Origin: Pseudosporangium ferrugineum
GTDB taxonomy: Bacteria; Actinomycetota; Actinomycetes; Mycobacteriales; Micromonosporaceae
DNA: 64,000 nucleotides
Assembly: GCF_003002065.1 (NCBI RefSeq)
Contig: NZ_PVZG01000007.1
Coordinates: 124,001 to 188,000 of the forward strand
Direction of reading: 5' to 3'
The translations under genes and the position numbers were made by a program. Below the pieces are notes generated by a model. It searched no databases. It was not told the origin of the DNA and saw only the letters and a program-made list of their open reading frames with translations. Positions 47,434-56,815 of this stretch are shown here, one piece after another (the first letter of the stretch is position 1; each line of letters starts with the position of its first letter).

Positions 47434-48591
47434 TCACCAACGTGGAGCCGTGCCTTCGGCGTCCGGGTCGCCGCCGAGCGCCTCGACGCCGAGCCAGTCC
47501 GCGCAGACGTCGGAGGTCGCGGGCTGCAGCGAACCCGCCCGGGCGTCGCGGTACAGCCGTTCCAGCGGGTGGCCGCGGCGCATCGCCGACGTGCCGGCGG
47601 CCTCCAGCATGGACGCGGCGACCTCGGCCGCCGTCGTACCGGCCAGCAGCTTCGCCCGCCACACCCAGCGGTTGGTCTCGGCGTCGCCGGGAGCCTCGTC
47701 CACCCTGCGGGCGGCCTCCATGACGGCCAGGTGGGCCGCTGCCACCGCCGCGTCGGCCCGGCCTATCCGAGCGCGTACGGCCGGAAGGTGGCCCAGCTTG
47801 CGCGCGGTGACGTGCTCGACGGCGGCGTCCACCGCGGCCCGGGCCACCCCGACGTAGACCGCGGCGTAGCTGGCCACCATCCAGTGCGGAGCGAGCTGTG
47901 CCACCACGAGCGCGAGCCCCTCGACCCCGCCGAGCAGCGCGCCCTCGGGAACCGTCACGTCGACGTGCACGTCGTGCGAGCCGGTGGCGCGCATGCCCAG
48001 CGCGTCCCAGGTCGGCTCGACGGTCAGCCCCTCCCCGGCGGGCACCAGGAACTGGGAGATCTGCGGCGGGTCGGCGGCGCTGCGGGCGGCGACCAGGTAC
48101 GCGTCCGCGTGCCCCGCACCCGAGCAGAACGTCTTGGCACCCTTCAGGTGGAAGCCGCCGGGGGTGTGCTCGTACGTGGTCGTCATCTGCGACAGCCGGG
48201 AGCCGGCGCCGCGTTCGCTCATCGCCACGGCGTACCAGCTGCCGCCGGCGGCCGCGCGCAGATAGGCGTCCCGGGCCTCGAGGGCCTCGGGCGGCAGGCC
48301 CAGCGCGTCGGCCAGCTCGTCCGTGACCCCGCTGAGCGCGCCGGTCACCGAGGCGTGCATGTTGAAGATCAGCGCGGTGGCGCCGTTGCCCCGAGCCAGC
48401 TCGTACGCGACCGCGGCATAGTCGGCGAAGCCCGCGCCCTTCCCGCCGAGGCGTGGCGGGACCATCAGCCCGAACAGGCCGGAGCGGCGCAGGTCGGCGA
48501 AGTCCTCGGCCGGGAACGACCCGGCGCGGTCGTGCTCGGCGGCGCGGGCCGCGAACCGGGGCGCCAGCCGTCGCGCCTCGTCCGCCGTCAT
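47434..48591 (-). CDS. Acyl-CoA dehydrogenase-fold flavoprotein in the type III PKS cluster
   Basis: A 385-residue protein with acyl-CoA dehydrogenase architecture: N-terminal helices (FADLRRSGLFGLMVPPRLGG), central beta domain (AVAMSERGAGSRLSQMTTTYEHTPGG) and C-terminal helices. In this setting it may act as a flavin monooxygenase on the aromatic ring (two-component HpaB/ACAD-like hydroxylases share the fold) rather than in beta-oxidation. The usual catalytic Glu of acyl-CoA dehydrogenases is not evident in the last third. It overlaps the methyltransferase stop by ATGA. Confidence 0.85.
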   Translation of the reverse strand: MTADEARRLAPRFAARAAEHDRAGSFPAEDFADLRRSGLFGLMVPPRLGGKGAGFADYAAVAYELARGNGATALIFNMHASVTGALSGVTDELADALGLPPEALEARDAYLRAAAGGSWYAVAMSERGAGSRLSQMTTTYEHTPGGFHLKGAKTFCSGAGHADAYLVAARSAADPPQISQFLVPAGEGLTVEPTWDALGMRATGSHDVHVDVTVPEGALLGGVEGLALVVAQLAPHWMVASYAAVYVGVARAAVDAAVEHVTARKLGHLPAVRARIGRADAAVAAAHLAVMEAARRVDEAPGDAETNRWVWRAKLLAGTTAAEVAASMLEAAGTSAMRRGHPLERLYRDARAGSLQPATSDVCADWLGVEALGGDPDAEGTAPRW

Positions 48592-49349
48592 TCCTGGTCC
48601 TCGGCCTGCCGGCCCCAGCGTCCGGTCACGTCGGCTCCCCCCTGTTTGCGGCCCATGCCCTGGTAGAGCACCTGCGTGGAGCGGGTCGGCACCATCCGCC
48701 CGAGCCGGCTCGGCTTCGCCCCGGGAGGCAGGAACAGCCAGCGGATCAGGCCCGGGAGGCCCGGCCGCACCCCGCGGACCCGCAGGCGTACGCCGTGCTT
48801 GGCGCACTGGGTCGTGAGGTCGCCGGGATCGACGAACAGCTCCGGGTCATGAATGCCCACCGGGGCCGCGCCGAACCGCTCGCCGAGCGTGACCGACACG
48901 AACCGGCCGAGCCGGGTGTCGTTGACGGTGTCCAGCACCAGCAGGCCGCCCGGCCGCAGCACCCGGCACAGCTCGGCCACCGTCGCCGGCAGGTCCGTGA
49001 CGTGCTCGAGGATCTCCCCCGCCACGACCACGTCCGCGCACTCGTCGGCGAGCGGGATCGCGGTGACGTCGCCGGAGACGGCGAGCATGCCGCGCGCGGC
49101 CGACTGCTCCAGGCCCGACCGGCGCAGGTCCACGCCGACGTGCCGGTAGCCCAGCCGCTCGACGTGCGGGGCGAGCAGTCCGCCGCCGCAGCCGGCATCG
49201 ACGAGGATCGCACCGCGGCGCGGGGCGGCGGGCACGAGCGCCCCGCGGGCGGCGGCCAGCCAGTGCAGCAGCTCGAACTCCCCGCCGGGGCGCCACCACT
49301 CGCCGGCGAGGTCGTCGTACTGACGGGGGTCGTTGCGCGGGCGCGGCAT
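48588..49349 (-). CDS. SAM-dependent methyltransferase, UbiG-like
   Basis: A 253-residue class I methyltransferase. SAM motif I is LVDAGCGGGLLAPHVERLG, motif II VVVAGEILEHVTDLP and motif III LRPGGLLVLDTVNDT. It resembles the O-methyltransferases of ubiquinone synthesis (UbiG), which fits methylation of a phenol made by the adjacent PKS. It is the first gene of the minus-strand operon and is divergent from the prenyltransferase with only 46 bp between start codons. Confidence 0.87.
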   Translation of the reverse strand: MPRPRNDPRQYDDLAGEWWRPGGEFELLHWLAAARGALVPAAPRRGAILVDAGCGGGLLAPHVERLGYRHVGVDLRRSGLEQSAARGMLAVSGDVTAIPLADECADVVVAGEILEHVTDLPATVAELCRVLRPGGLLVLDTVNDTRLGRFVSVTLGERFGAAPVGIHDPELFVDPGDLTTQCAKHGVRLRVRGVRPGLPGLIRWLFLPPGAKPSRLGRMVPTRSTQVLYQGMGRKQGGADVTGRWGRQAEDQE

Positions 49350-49395
49350 GTGATCGAGCGTGGCACGCCCCGGCCCCAACCACCACACTGCTCTC

Positions 49396-50232
49396 ATGTC
49401 CGATCCCGTCGCCCTCCTCCGCGCCTCGCACGCCGAACCCGGCGCGGCCGTCACCCTCGCCATGACCCTGCTCGCCGTCGGGGTGGGGCATCGCGGCTGG
49501 GCGGTCGCCGGCGTGGCCGCCGCGATCGGGGCCACCCAGCTCTCGGTGGGATGGGTCAACGACTGGCTGGACGCCGACCGGGACCGGGCCACGGGACGGA
49601 CCGACAAGCCCGTGGCGGCGGGCGCGGTCTCCCGGCGTACGGTGGGAATCTCGGGGTTGCTCGCTTCCCTGGCCATTCCCCTGCTCGGGCTGCCCTTCGG
49701 CGCGGCCGCGACCGCGTGCATCACGCTGGTGGGCGTCTTCGCGCTGCTCTACGACTGGCCGCTGAAGTCCACGCCGCTGTCGATCGTGCCCTATCTCGTG
49801 GCGTTCGGCCTGATGCCGGCCTTCGTCGTGCTCGCCCTGCCGGGCCATCCGTGGCCGCCGGCCTGGCTGGTCGCCGCCGGCGCGCTGCTCGGCGGCGGTG
49901 CCCACTTCGCCAACGTGCTGCCCGACCTGGCCGACGACGCCGCGACCGGCGTGGTCGGCCTGCCGCACCGCCTCGGCGCCGCGTGGTCGCAGGTCGCGGC
50001 GGCCGGGCTGCTGCTCGCGGCGACCCTCACCCTGGTCTTCGGGCCGCCCGGACCGCCGTCGTGGCCGGGCATCGCGGCGGCGGCGGCCGCCGTCGTGGTG
50101 CTGCCCCTCGGTTGGTACGCGGGAAAGAAAGCCCTGAAACGGGGTACGCGGCAGGTGGCGATGTTCCGTTCGGTGATCGTGGTCGCGCTCATCGACATCG
50201 CCTTGCTCGTGTTGAGCGGCCGGGTGGTCTGA
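49396..50232 (+). CDS. UbiA-family membrane prenyltransferase
   Basis: A 278-residue membrane enzyme with about eight helices. The first Asp-rich motif is NDWLDADRDRATGRTDKPV, the second is NVLPDLADDAATG. It transfers an isoprenyl group from its diphosphate to an aromatic acceptor, probably the phenolic lipid of the neighbouring PKS. The ATG at 49396 (MSDPVALL) is used. It is divergent from the methyltransferase, so the shared 46-bp spacer must hold both promoters or they overlap. Confidence 0.88.
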   Translation: MSDPVALLRASHAEPGAAVTLAMTLLAVGVGHRGWAVAGVAAAIGATQLSVGWVNDWLDADRDRATGRTDKPVAAGAVSRRTVGISGLLASLAIPLLGLPFGAAATACITLVGVFALLYDWPLKSTPLSIVPYLVAFGLMPAFVVLALPGHPWPPAWLVAAGALLGGGAHFANVLPDLADDAATGVVGLPHRLGAAWSQVAAAGLLLAATLTLVFGPPGPPSWPGIAAAAAAVVVLPLGWYAGKKALKRGTRQVAMFRSVIVVALIDIALLVLSGRVV

Positions 50233-50313
50233 AAGGACGGGTCGGCGTACGCGCCGGATCTCCGCCCTCTAGGCTGACCGGCGGAGGATTCTCGAATCTC
50301 TTGGAGGACTGTG

Positions 50314-51069
50314 ATGCGCTCGCTGGGAACCCGCCGCGCCTTCCTGGCCACGGGTGTCGCCACGGTGGCCGCGGTCGCGCTCGCCGCCTGCAGCGCCGGA
50401 CAGGTCGCCGAGACCGCGCTCAAGCGGCCCTCCAACCCGGGCGTGAACGCCGACAACTCGAACGGCAGCGTGGTCGTCCGCAACCTCTCGGTGCAGTATC
50501 CGGGCGTCGAGGGCTACAAGGCCGGCGAGAGCGCGCCGCTCGAGCTGGGCCTCTACAACCAGACCACCGAAGCGATCACCGTGCTGGTCAGCAGCCAGCC
50601 GCTGAGCGGCGCGACGGAGAAGCAGGGCGTGGTCTCCGCGCGGCAGGTCGGCCTGGTCGGCGGCACCACACCGTCGGCGGCCTCCACCGCGATCCCGGAG
50701 CCGTCCGGCAGCCGCCCGTCGGGCAACGAGGACGACCAGAACGGCGACCAGGTCCCGTCCCGCAACCCCAGCAGCAACCCGAGTCCCGGTGAGGCGCCGT
50801 CCGGCGGGACGACGGCCCCCGGCGCGGAGATCCGGCCGGCCCGGATCGAGATCGGACCGCTGGGCTCGGTGGCGTTCCTGCCCGGCGACCGCGAGCAGCT
50901 CCAGGTGATCGGTCTCACCGGCAAGCTGGCCCCGGGCACCTCGGTCAACCTGGTGTTCGAGTTCAGCAACGGCGCCCAGCCGCTGGTCGTGCAGGCCCCG
51001 GTCAGCATTCCGCTGTCCCCTGCCCCGCGCGCGACCGGGGACTCGGCCGAGGACCACGAGGGCGAGTAG
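50314..51069 (+). CDS. Predicted lipoprotein with possible Tat signal
   Basis: A 251-residue protein whose signal region contains TRRAFLATG (twin arginine) and lipobox VALAAC (Cys26). Residues 45-110 form a beta-rich domain (NSNGSVVVRNLSVQYPG) and a Pro/Ser/Asn-rich linker separates a second beta-rich region (EIGPLGSVAFLPGD). GGAGG lies 6 bp before the ATG, which favours 50314 over the GTG just upstream. The gene precedes radA; the family is seen upstream of radA in other actinobacteria, as I recall, but its function is unknown. Confidence 0.75.
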   Translation: MRSLGTRRAFLATGVATVAAVALAACSAGQVAETALKRPSNPGVNADNSNGSVVVRNLSVQYPGVEGYKAGESAPLELGLYNQTTEAITVLVSSQPLSGATEKQGVVSARQVGLVGGTTPSAASTAIPEPSGSRPSGNEDDQNGDQVPSRNPSSNPSPGEAPSGGTTAPGAEIRPARIEIGPLGSVAFLPGDREQLQVIGLTGKLAPGTSVNLVFEFSNGAQPLVVQAPVSIPLSPAPRATGDSAEDHEGE

Positions 51070-51106
51070 TCCTCTCTTTGTCGTACCGTCCGGCTAGCGT
51101 TGCCCC

Positions 51107-52516
51107 GTGACGACTTCCCGCAGCCGCTCGGAACCGCGCCCGGCCTATCAGTGCGACGCGTGCGGGCACCAGCCGCCGAAGTGGCTCGGGCGCTGCCCGG
51201 AGTGCCACGAGTGGGGCTCGATCATCGAGTCCACGGTGACGGGTCCGGTGGTCTCCGGCCGGGTGGTCAGCTCCCGGCTGCCGTCCGAGCCGGCCCGTCC
51301 GATCGCGACGATCAGCGCCGCGCCCGCCAAGGCCGTGCCCAGCGGGGTCGCCGAGCTCGACCGGGTGCTCGGCGGCGGCCTGGTGCCCGGCGCGGTGGTG
51401 CTGCTGGCCGGTGAGCCCGGCGTGGGCAAGTCCACCCTCCTGCTCGACGTCGCGCAGCAGTGGGCGGCGGGCGCGGGCAGCCCGTCCCTGGTGGTCAGCG
51501 GCGAGGAGTCGGTGAGCCAGGTGCGGCTGCGCGCCGAGCGGCTCGGCGCCCTGCACGACCGGCTGTACCTGGCCTCCGAGAGCGACCTCGGGGCGGTGAT
51601 CGGGCATCTCGACGCGGTCAAGCCTGGCCTGCTCATCATCGACTCGGTGCAGACCATCTCCGCGCCCGGCACCGAGGGCGTGCCCGGCGGCGTGACCCAG
51701 GTGCGCGCGGTCACCGCGGCCCTGGTCAGCGTGGCCAAGGAGCGCGGCGTCGCCACCGTCCTCGTCGGCCACGTCACCAAGGACGGCTCGGTGGCGGGCC
51801 CCCGGGTGCTCGAGCACCTCGTCGACGTCGTCCTGCACTTCGAGGGCGACAAACACTCGTCGCTGCGCCTGGTGCGGGGCGTCAAGAACCGGTACGGCGC
51901 GGCCGACGAGGTCGGGTGCTTCGAGATGCACGAGAGCGGGATCGTCAGCCTCGCCGACCCGTCCGGACTCTTCCTGACCCGCTACAACGAGCCGGTGCCG
52001 GGCACCTGCGTCACGGTCGCGATGGAGGGCCGGCGGGCCATGGTGACCGAGGTGCAGGCGCTGATCGGGGCGCAGGTGCAGGGGTCGCCCCGGCGTACGG
52101 TCTCCGGCCTGGACAGCGCCCGTCTGGCGATGGTGCTGGCCGTGCTGCAGCGCCGGATGGAGAAGATCAAGCTGCACGACCGCGAGGTCTTCGCCGCGAC
52201 GGTCGGCGGCATCCGGATCACCGAGCCCTCGGCCGACCTGGCGATGGCGCTGGCGGTGGCGTCCGGCGCGCTCAACCTGGCGATGGCACCGCACCTGGTG
52301 GCGATTGGCGAGGTCGGGCTGACCGGTGAGGTCCGCCGGGTCGGCGCGGTGGGCCGGCGGCTGGCCGAGGCGGCCCGGCTGGGCTTCCGGTTCGCCCTGG
52401 TGCCGCCCGGCTGCGGGCCCGGCGAGGGGGACAGCCCGCCCAAGGGGATGCGCGTCGTCGAGGTGGGCGATCTGCAGACGGCGGTGCAGTGGGCCGCGCG
52501 GGCGTCGGCGGAATGA
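51107..52516 (+). CDS. radA: DNA repair protein RadA (Sms)
   Basis: A 469-residue RecA-like DnaB-type helicase involved in processing recombination intermediates. Order of parts: N-terminal C4 zinc finger (CDACGHQPPKWLGRCPEC), Walker A GEPGVGKST, the RadA-specific KNRYG motif (canonical KNRFG, here Tyr), and a C-terminal Lon-protease-like domain (FAATVGGIRITEPSADLAMALAVASG). GTG start at 51107. It is followed by disA in the usual order. Confidence 0.96.
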   Translation: MTTSRSRSEPRPAYQCDACGHQPPKWLGRCPECHEWGSIIESTVTGPVVSGRVVSSRLPSEPARPIATISAAPAKAVPSGVAELDRVLGGGLVPGAVVLLAGEPGVGKSTLLLDVAQQWAAGAGSPSLVVSGEESVSQVRLRAERLGALHDRLYLASESDLGAVIGHLDAVKPGLLIIDSVQTISAPGTEGVPGGVTQVRAVTAALVSVAKERGVATVLVGHVTKDGSVAGPRVLEHLVDVVLHFEGDKHSSLRLVRGVKNRYGAADEVGCFEMHESGIVSLADPSGLFLTRYNEPVPGTCVTVAMEGRRAMVTEVQALIGAQVQGSPRRTVSGLDSARLAMVLAVLQRRMEKIKLHDREVFAATVGGIRITEPSADLAMALAVASGALNLAMAPHLVAIGEVGLTGEVRRVGAVGRRLAEAARLGFRFALVPPGCGPGEGDSPPKGMRVVEVGDLQTAVQWAARASAE

Positions 52517-52613
52517 CGGCCACCGTGGCGCCGGCTCTGTCACCGAGGGTGAGCGACGATCACGCTACGGAGCATCGACCGTACCGCGGGTCGTTGAGCT
52601 GGATGACAGTCCG

Positions 52614-52625
52614 TAGAATGTACAG
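52614..52625 (+). promoter_or_regulatory. Predicted leaderless promoter of disA
   Basis: TAGAAT at 52614-52619 lies 6 bp before the GTG start at 52626. This spacing places the transcription start on the start codon, the arrangement of leaderless actinobacterial genes. No ribosome binding site is present upstream of the GTG. Confidence 0.55.
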
Positions 52626-53810
52626 GTGCCGCTCGACCGCGATGCCTCCACCAACCGTCATGCCAACGGGGCTGCCCCCGGCATCAACGGATCGGCAGCC
52701 CGTCCGATGACCCCCACGGCGCCCGGCCTGACCGGCGGCGGGGTCAGCGGCGACCCGCTCCGCGCCAACCTCGCCCTGATGGCCCCGGGCACCGCCCTGC
52801 GCGACGGCCTGGAACGCATTCTGCGCGGGCGTACGGGCGCCCTCATCGTCCTCGGCCACGACGAGGTCGTCGAGCGCATCTGCACCGGCGGCTTCCCGCT
52901 CGACGTCGAGTTCTCGGCCACCCGTCTGCGCGAATTGTGCAAGATGGACGGCGCGGTCGTGCTCTCCAGCGACGGCACGCGCATCGTCCGCGCGGCCGTG
53001 CACCTGATGCCCGACCCGGACATCCCGTCGGAGGAGTCCGGCACCCGGCACCGCACCGCCGAACGCGTCGCCAAGCAGTCCGGCTTCCCGGTCATCTCGG
53101 TCAGCCAGTCCATGCGCATCATCGGGCTGTACGTGAACGGCCAGCGCCACGTCCTCGACGACTCGGCCGCGATCCTGTCTCGCGCCAACCAGGCCCTCGC
53201 CACGCTCGAGCGCTACAAGCTCCGCCTCGACGAGGTCTCCGGCACCCTCTCGGCGCTGGAGATCGAAGACCTCGTGACGGTCCGTGACGCCGTCGCGGTG
53301 GTGCAACGCCTCGAGATGGTCCGCCGCATCGCGGACGAGATCTCCGGCTACGTGGTGGAGCTCGGCACGGACGGCCGCCTGCTCGCCCTCCAGCTCGACG
53401 AGCTGATGGCCGGCGTCGACGCCGACCGCACCCTGGTGATCCGCGACTACCTGCCGACCGGGCGCAAGGCCCGCACCCTCGACGAGGCCCTGGTCGAGCT
53501 CGACCTGCTCACCGCCACCGAGATGATCGACCTCGTCGCGGTCGCCAAGGCGATCGGCTACGCGGGCGCCTCGGACGCGCTGGACGCGGCGGTCAGCCCG
53601 CGCGGCTTCCGGCTGCTGGCCAAGGTGCCGCGGCTCCCGGCCCAGATCGTGGAACGGCTCGTCGACCACTTCGGCAGCCTGCAGCGCCTGCTCGGCGCGA
53701 CGGTGGAGGACCTCCAGGCGGTCGAGGGCGTGGGGGACGCCCGGGCGCGCGGGGTGCGCGAGGGCCTGTCACGACTCGCCGAGGCGTCGATCCTCGAACG
53801 CTACGTCTGA
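52626..53810 (+). CDS. disA: Diadenylate cyclase DisA
   Basis: A 394-residue enzyme that makes c-di-AMP from two ATP and scans DNA. The DAC domain holds the DGA motif (D108-G-A110) and RHRTA (141-145). A spine of helices and a C-terminal helix-hairpin-helix domain ([30 protein letters not shown]) bind branched DNA. About 40 residues at the N-terminus are low-complexity and could be trimmed if translation starts at the in-frame ATG (MTPTAPG) at 52707, but the leaderless promoter supports GTG 52626. Confidence 0.95.
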   Translation: MPLDRDASTNRHANGAAPGINGSAARPMTPTAPGLTGGGVSGDPLRANLALMAPGTALRDGLERILRGRTGALIVLGHDEVVERICTGGFPLDVEFSATRLRELCKMDGAVVLSSDGTRIVRAAVHLMPDPDIPSEESGTRHRTAERVAKQSGFPVISVSQSMRIIGLYVNGQRHVLDDSAAILSRANQALATLERYKLRLDEVSGTLSALEIEDLVTVRDAVAVVQRLEMVRRIADEISGYVVELGTDGRLLALQLDELMAGVDADRTLVIRDYLPTGRKARTLDEALVELDLLTATEMIDLVAVAKAIGYAGASDALDAAVSPRGFRLLAKVPRLPAQIVERLVDHFGSLQRLLGATVEDLQAVEGVGDARARGVREGLSRLAEASILERYV

Positions 53811-53904
53811 CGCCTGACGTCGGCCGCTGGCCGCTTACGGCTTCGGCGGTCGGCCGGTCGGCGCGTGGGCCTTTTCGCCGGCCGGGCGGTTCGGCGGTGG
53901 AGTG

Positions 53905-54660
53905 TCAGGCGGTCAGGGTGAGGACCACGGGTGCGCTCACCTTGGAGCCCAGCCGGGCGCGCACCTGATACTGCCCCGCCGGCGGGGCCGTGCCCGCCGC
54001 CAGGCCGCCCGAGCAGCGGTTCGACTGGTGGCCGTTCCAGGTGACCTTGTACTCGCGTTCGCCGTTCGGCGGCAGCTGGCGGATGTCCGAGCCCTTGGCG
54101 TTGCTGCACGTGTCCGACGACCAGACCTTCTGGGCGCCCGACTCGATGTAGAGCTCCTGAAGGTCCGCGCCGACGTCCCGGGCGCACGCGCGGGCCGAGA
54201 TGTTCTTGATCTTCAGCCGGATCTCGATCGGGATGCCGCGGCGGGCCGTGGTGCCGGCCGGGATCGGCGTCACCGAGATCTCCGGGTCGCCGCACGAGCC
54301 GTCGGCGGGGACGATCACGTTGGTGTTCGTGCCGTCGCCGGTGCCGTCGACCTCGCCGTCCGTCGTGCCCTCGGCGCCGCCGTCGGGGCCGTCCGACTGG
54401 AGGTCCTCCGGGTCCGGCAGCGAGGGGTTGCCCGCGCCCGGGGGCGGGTTGATGAAGGACGGCTCCTCCTCCGGCGTCGGGGAGGCCGGGGCCGGCGTGG
54501 GGAACTGCGACGAGGCGCTCGTACCGCCCTTCTTGCCGTCGTCGCCCCCGCCGGAGCAGGAGACGAACAGCACGATGACACCGAGCAGCAGTGCACCCAG
54601 CACCACAGCTCGACGCCGCCAGTACACGGCGGAGGGAAGGGGACCAACCGTCGTACGCAT
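53905..54660 (-). CDS. Predicted lipoprotein with conserved beta domain, unknown
   Basis: A 251-residue protein. N-terminal hydrophobic helix ends in VLFVSC (Cys35), a plausible lipobox. An acidic, Pro/Asp/Gly-rich linker (about 40-115) precedes a beta-sandwich-like domain (SVTPIPAGTTARRGIPIEIRLKIKNISARACARDVG to the end) with three further Cys (SCGD, ACARD, TCSNA, RCSGG). This resembles MucBP/DUF4232-type exported adhesion domains only loosely. Start ATG 54660 chosen because the hydrophobic segment follows it at a normal distance. Confidence 0.75.
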   Translation of the reverse strand: MRTTVGPLPSAVYWRRRAVVLGALLLGVIVLFVSCSGGGDDGKKGGTSASSQFPTPAPASPTPEEEPSFINPPPGAGNPSLPDPEDLQSDGPDGGAEGTTDGEVDGTGDGTNTNVIVPADGSCGDPEISVTPIPAGTTARRGIPIEIRLKIKNISARACARDVGADLQELYIESGAQKVWSSDTCSNAKGSDIRQLPPNGEREYKVTWNGHQSNRCSGGLAAGTAPPAGQYQVRARLGSKVSAPVVLTLTA

Positions 54661-54741
54661 GATGGAAGCACCGTATCGCCGGGATGCCATCGAAGCGGGC
54701 ACGACGCGCCGGTTATGCGACACCGGCTCGTTTACTGATCG

Positions 54742-55314
54742 TCAGAGATACACCTTGCGCTGGTACACGGCGTGGGCGCCGGCCACCCGGTCCAGAAACA
54801 GTTTTCCGGCGCAGTGATCGATCTCGTGTTGCAGGGCGCGGGCCTCGAACGCGTCGGTGGTCAGGCGGACGGCTTCGCCCGTACCCGGAAGGACTGCCTC
54901 GACCACGACGCGGCCGGCGCGTTTCACGTCTCCGGTCAGATCCGGCACGGACATGCAGCCCTCCCGCCCGGGCCGCCACCGGCTGGCCTCCACCACCCGG
55001 GCGTTGCACAGCACGAAGGTGCCGTGCGACGTCGCGGTCTTCGGGTGCTGGGTGACGTCCACGACGAAGACCTGCGCGCCGACCCCCACCTGCGGCGCGG
55101 CGAGCCCCACGCAGCCCGGCGAGACCCGCATGGTGGCGACCAGGTCGGCCGCCAGCTGGACGATCTCCGGATCGGCCGGGTCGACCTCGGCGCCCACCCG
55201 GCTCAGCACCTCGGCCGGGGCGGTCACGACGGGCAGCACCCGGCCCTCGACGCCGAGCACGTCCGGCTTCCAGTCGGCGAGCGCGTCGCTGCTGGGAAGC
55301 CCGTCCGGGCTCAC
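54742..55314 (-). CDS. def: Peptide deformylase
   Basis: A 190-residue metalloenzyme that removes the N-formyl group from nascent proteins. The three signatures are present: GLAAPQVG (with CV before it), EGCMSVPD (metal Cys) and QHEIDH (metal His pair and catalytic Glu). GTG start at 55314 overlaps the stop of the ACT-domain gene (GTGA), so both are co-translated. Confidence 0.95.
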   Translation of the reverse strand: MSPDGLPSSDALADWKPDVLGVEGRVLPVVTAPAEVLSRVGAEVDPADPEIVQLAADLVATMRVSPGCVGLAAPQVGVGAQVFVVDVTQHPKTATSHGTFVLCNARVVEASRWRPGREGCMSVPDLTGDVKRAGRVVVEAVLPGTGEAVRLTTDAFEARALQHEIDHCAGKLFLDRVAGAHAVYQRKVYL

Positions 55315-55814
55315 AGGACGTCCGATTCCGCGCGGCGCAGGGTGACCTCGACGCCCAGCTCGTCGGCGGCCTCGGCGAGGCGTACGGCAAGATCCTCCGC
55401 GCTGTCCGCCGGCAGCTCCACCTCGGCGATGAGCACGTACAGGGGCCCGGTGAGCCGGGTGGTCAGATCGGTGATGTTGCCGCCGACGTCGGCCACCACC
55501 CGGGTGACCGCGGCGACGATGCCGAGCCGGTCCGCGCCGTGCACGCTCACCAGGTACGGCTCCCCGCCGGCGCCCGCCTCCGACTCCGGCTCCACCGCCC
55601 GGACGGTGGCCAGCAGCCCGCTCAGCGGCTCGAGCGCCTTCTCGACGTCCGCGGCGGACGGCCCGGTGCAGATCAGGGTCATCGCGAAGTGCCCGCGCAG
55701 CCGGGTCATCGTCGAGTCGGAGAGGTTGGCGCCGACCCCGGCGAGCGCCTCGGAGACGTCGGCGACGATGCCGGTGCGGTCCGGGCCTATGACGGTGATG
55801 GCGAGCTCGTTCAT
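55311..55814 (-). CDS. Double ACT-domain protein (GcvR-like)
   Basis: A 167-residue protein made of two ACT domains, residues 1-75 (ITVIGPDRTGIVADVSEALAGVGANLSD) and 88-160 (VSVHGADRLGIVAAVTRVVADVGGNITD). Both carry the amino acid-binding turn (D.R.GIVA). Similar to GcvR-type regulators; it has no DNA-binding domain. The ligand is probably an amino acid. It lies directly upstream of def and divergent from mutY (25 bp). Confidence 0.85.
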   Translation of the reverse strand: MNELAITVIGPDRTGIVADVSEALAGVGANLSDSTMTRLRGHFAMTLICTGPSAADVEKALEPLSGLLATVRAVEPESEAGAGGEPYLVSVHGADRLGIVAAVTRVVADVGGNITDLTTRLTGPLYVLIAEVELPADSAEDLAVRLAEAADELGVEVTLRRAESDVL

Positions 55815-55839
55815 CCCGGCATCTTAAGCTTGCCCGGTT

Positions 55840-56742
55840 ATGACGCTCGCCGACTCAGCCATCCAGTGGTACGACGAAAATGCCCGCGACCTGCCGTGGC
55901 GGGTTCCCGGCACCAGCGCCTGGGCCGTCCTGGTCAGCGAGGTGATGCTGCAGCAGACGCCGGTCGTCCGGGTGGAACCCGCCTGGCACGCCTGGATGAA
56001 CCGCTGGCCCACCCCCGCCGACCTGGCCCAGGACCCGCCCTCGGAGGCGATCCGGATGTGGGGGCGGCTGGGTTATCCGCGCCGGGCGATGCGGCTGCAC
56101 GCGTGTGCCGTCGCGCTCGTCGAACGGCACGGCGGACGGGTGCCGGACGATCTCGACCAGTTGCTCGCGCTGCCCGGCGTCGGGACCTACACCGCGCGGG
56201 CGGTGGCGACTTTCGCGTACGGGCAACGTCACCCGGTCGTGGATACCAACGTCCGCCGCGTCGTCTCCCGGGCGGTGGCCGGCGACCCGGACGCGGGCCC
56301 GTCCACGACGACCGCCGACCTGACCGCCATGGCCGAGTTGCTGCCCGAGGAGCCGGCGCGGGCCGCCCGTGCCAGCATCGCGTTCATGGAGCTGGGCGCG
56401 ATCGTCTGCACGGCACGGTCGCCGCGCTGCCCGGAGTGCCCGTTCGAGACGGTCTGCGCCTGGCGGCTGAGCGGCACTCCCGCGCCGGCCGGCCCGACGC
56501 GCCGCCCGCAGCGGTACGCGGGCACCGACCGCCAGGTCCGCGGCCTGCTCCTGGAGGTCCTCCGGCACGCGACCGGCCCGGTGCCCCGGCATCGCCTCGA
56601 CGCGGTGTGGGCCGACGACGTGCAGCGCGCCCGGGCCCTCGCCGGCCTGGTCACCGACGGCCTGGTCGAGCCGCTGGACTCGGACGCCGACCGGTTCGTG
56701 CTGGCGGGCGACCATCCGCCGCGCTACCCGGCGCTGTCGTAG
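55840..56742 (+). CDS. mutY: A/G-specific adenine DNA glycosylase
   Basis: A 300-residue base-excision enzyme that removes A opposite 8-oxoG. The catalytic E34 (SEVMLQQTPV) and D135 (HPVVDTNVRRV) are present, as is the HhH motif LLALPGVGTYTARAVA and the 4Fe-4S ligands C190, C197, C200, C206. Compared with E. coli MutY the C-terminal NUDIX-like 8-oxoG recognition domain is very short, which is common in actinobacterial members. Start ATG 55840. Confidence 0.94.
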   Translation: MTLADSAIQWYDENARDLPWRVPGTSAWAVLVSEVMLQQTPVVRVEPAWHAWMNRWPTPADLAQDPPSEAIRMWGRLGYPRRAMRLHACAVALVERHGGRVPDDLDQLLALPGVGTYTARAVATFAYGQRHPVVDTNVRRVVSRAVAGDPDAGPSTTTADLTAMAELLPEEPARAARASIAFMELGAIVCTARSPRCPECPFETVCAWRLSGTPAPAGPTRRPQRYAGTDRQVRGLLLEVLRHATGPVPRHRLDAVWADDVQRARALAGLVTDGLVEPLDSDADRFVLAGDHPPRYPALS

Positions 56743-56815
56743 GGGGGTTAGCCCTACCCGGGACCGGGGTGGGAGCCGCAGCGACTTCGTACCGTCATCG
56801 TCCTAGCGTCGAAGC

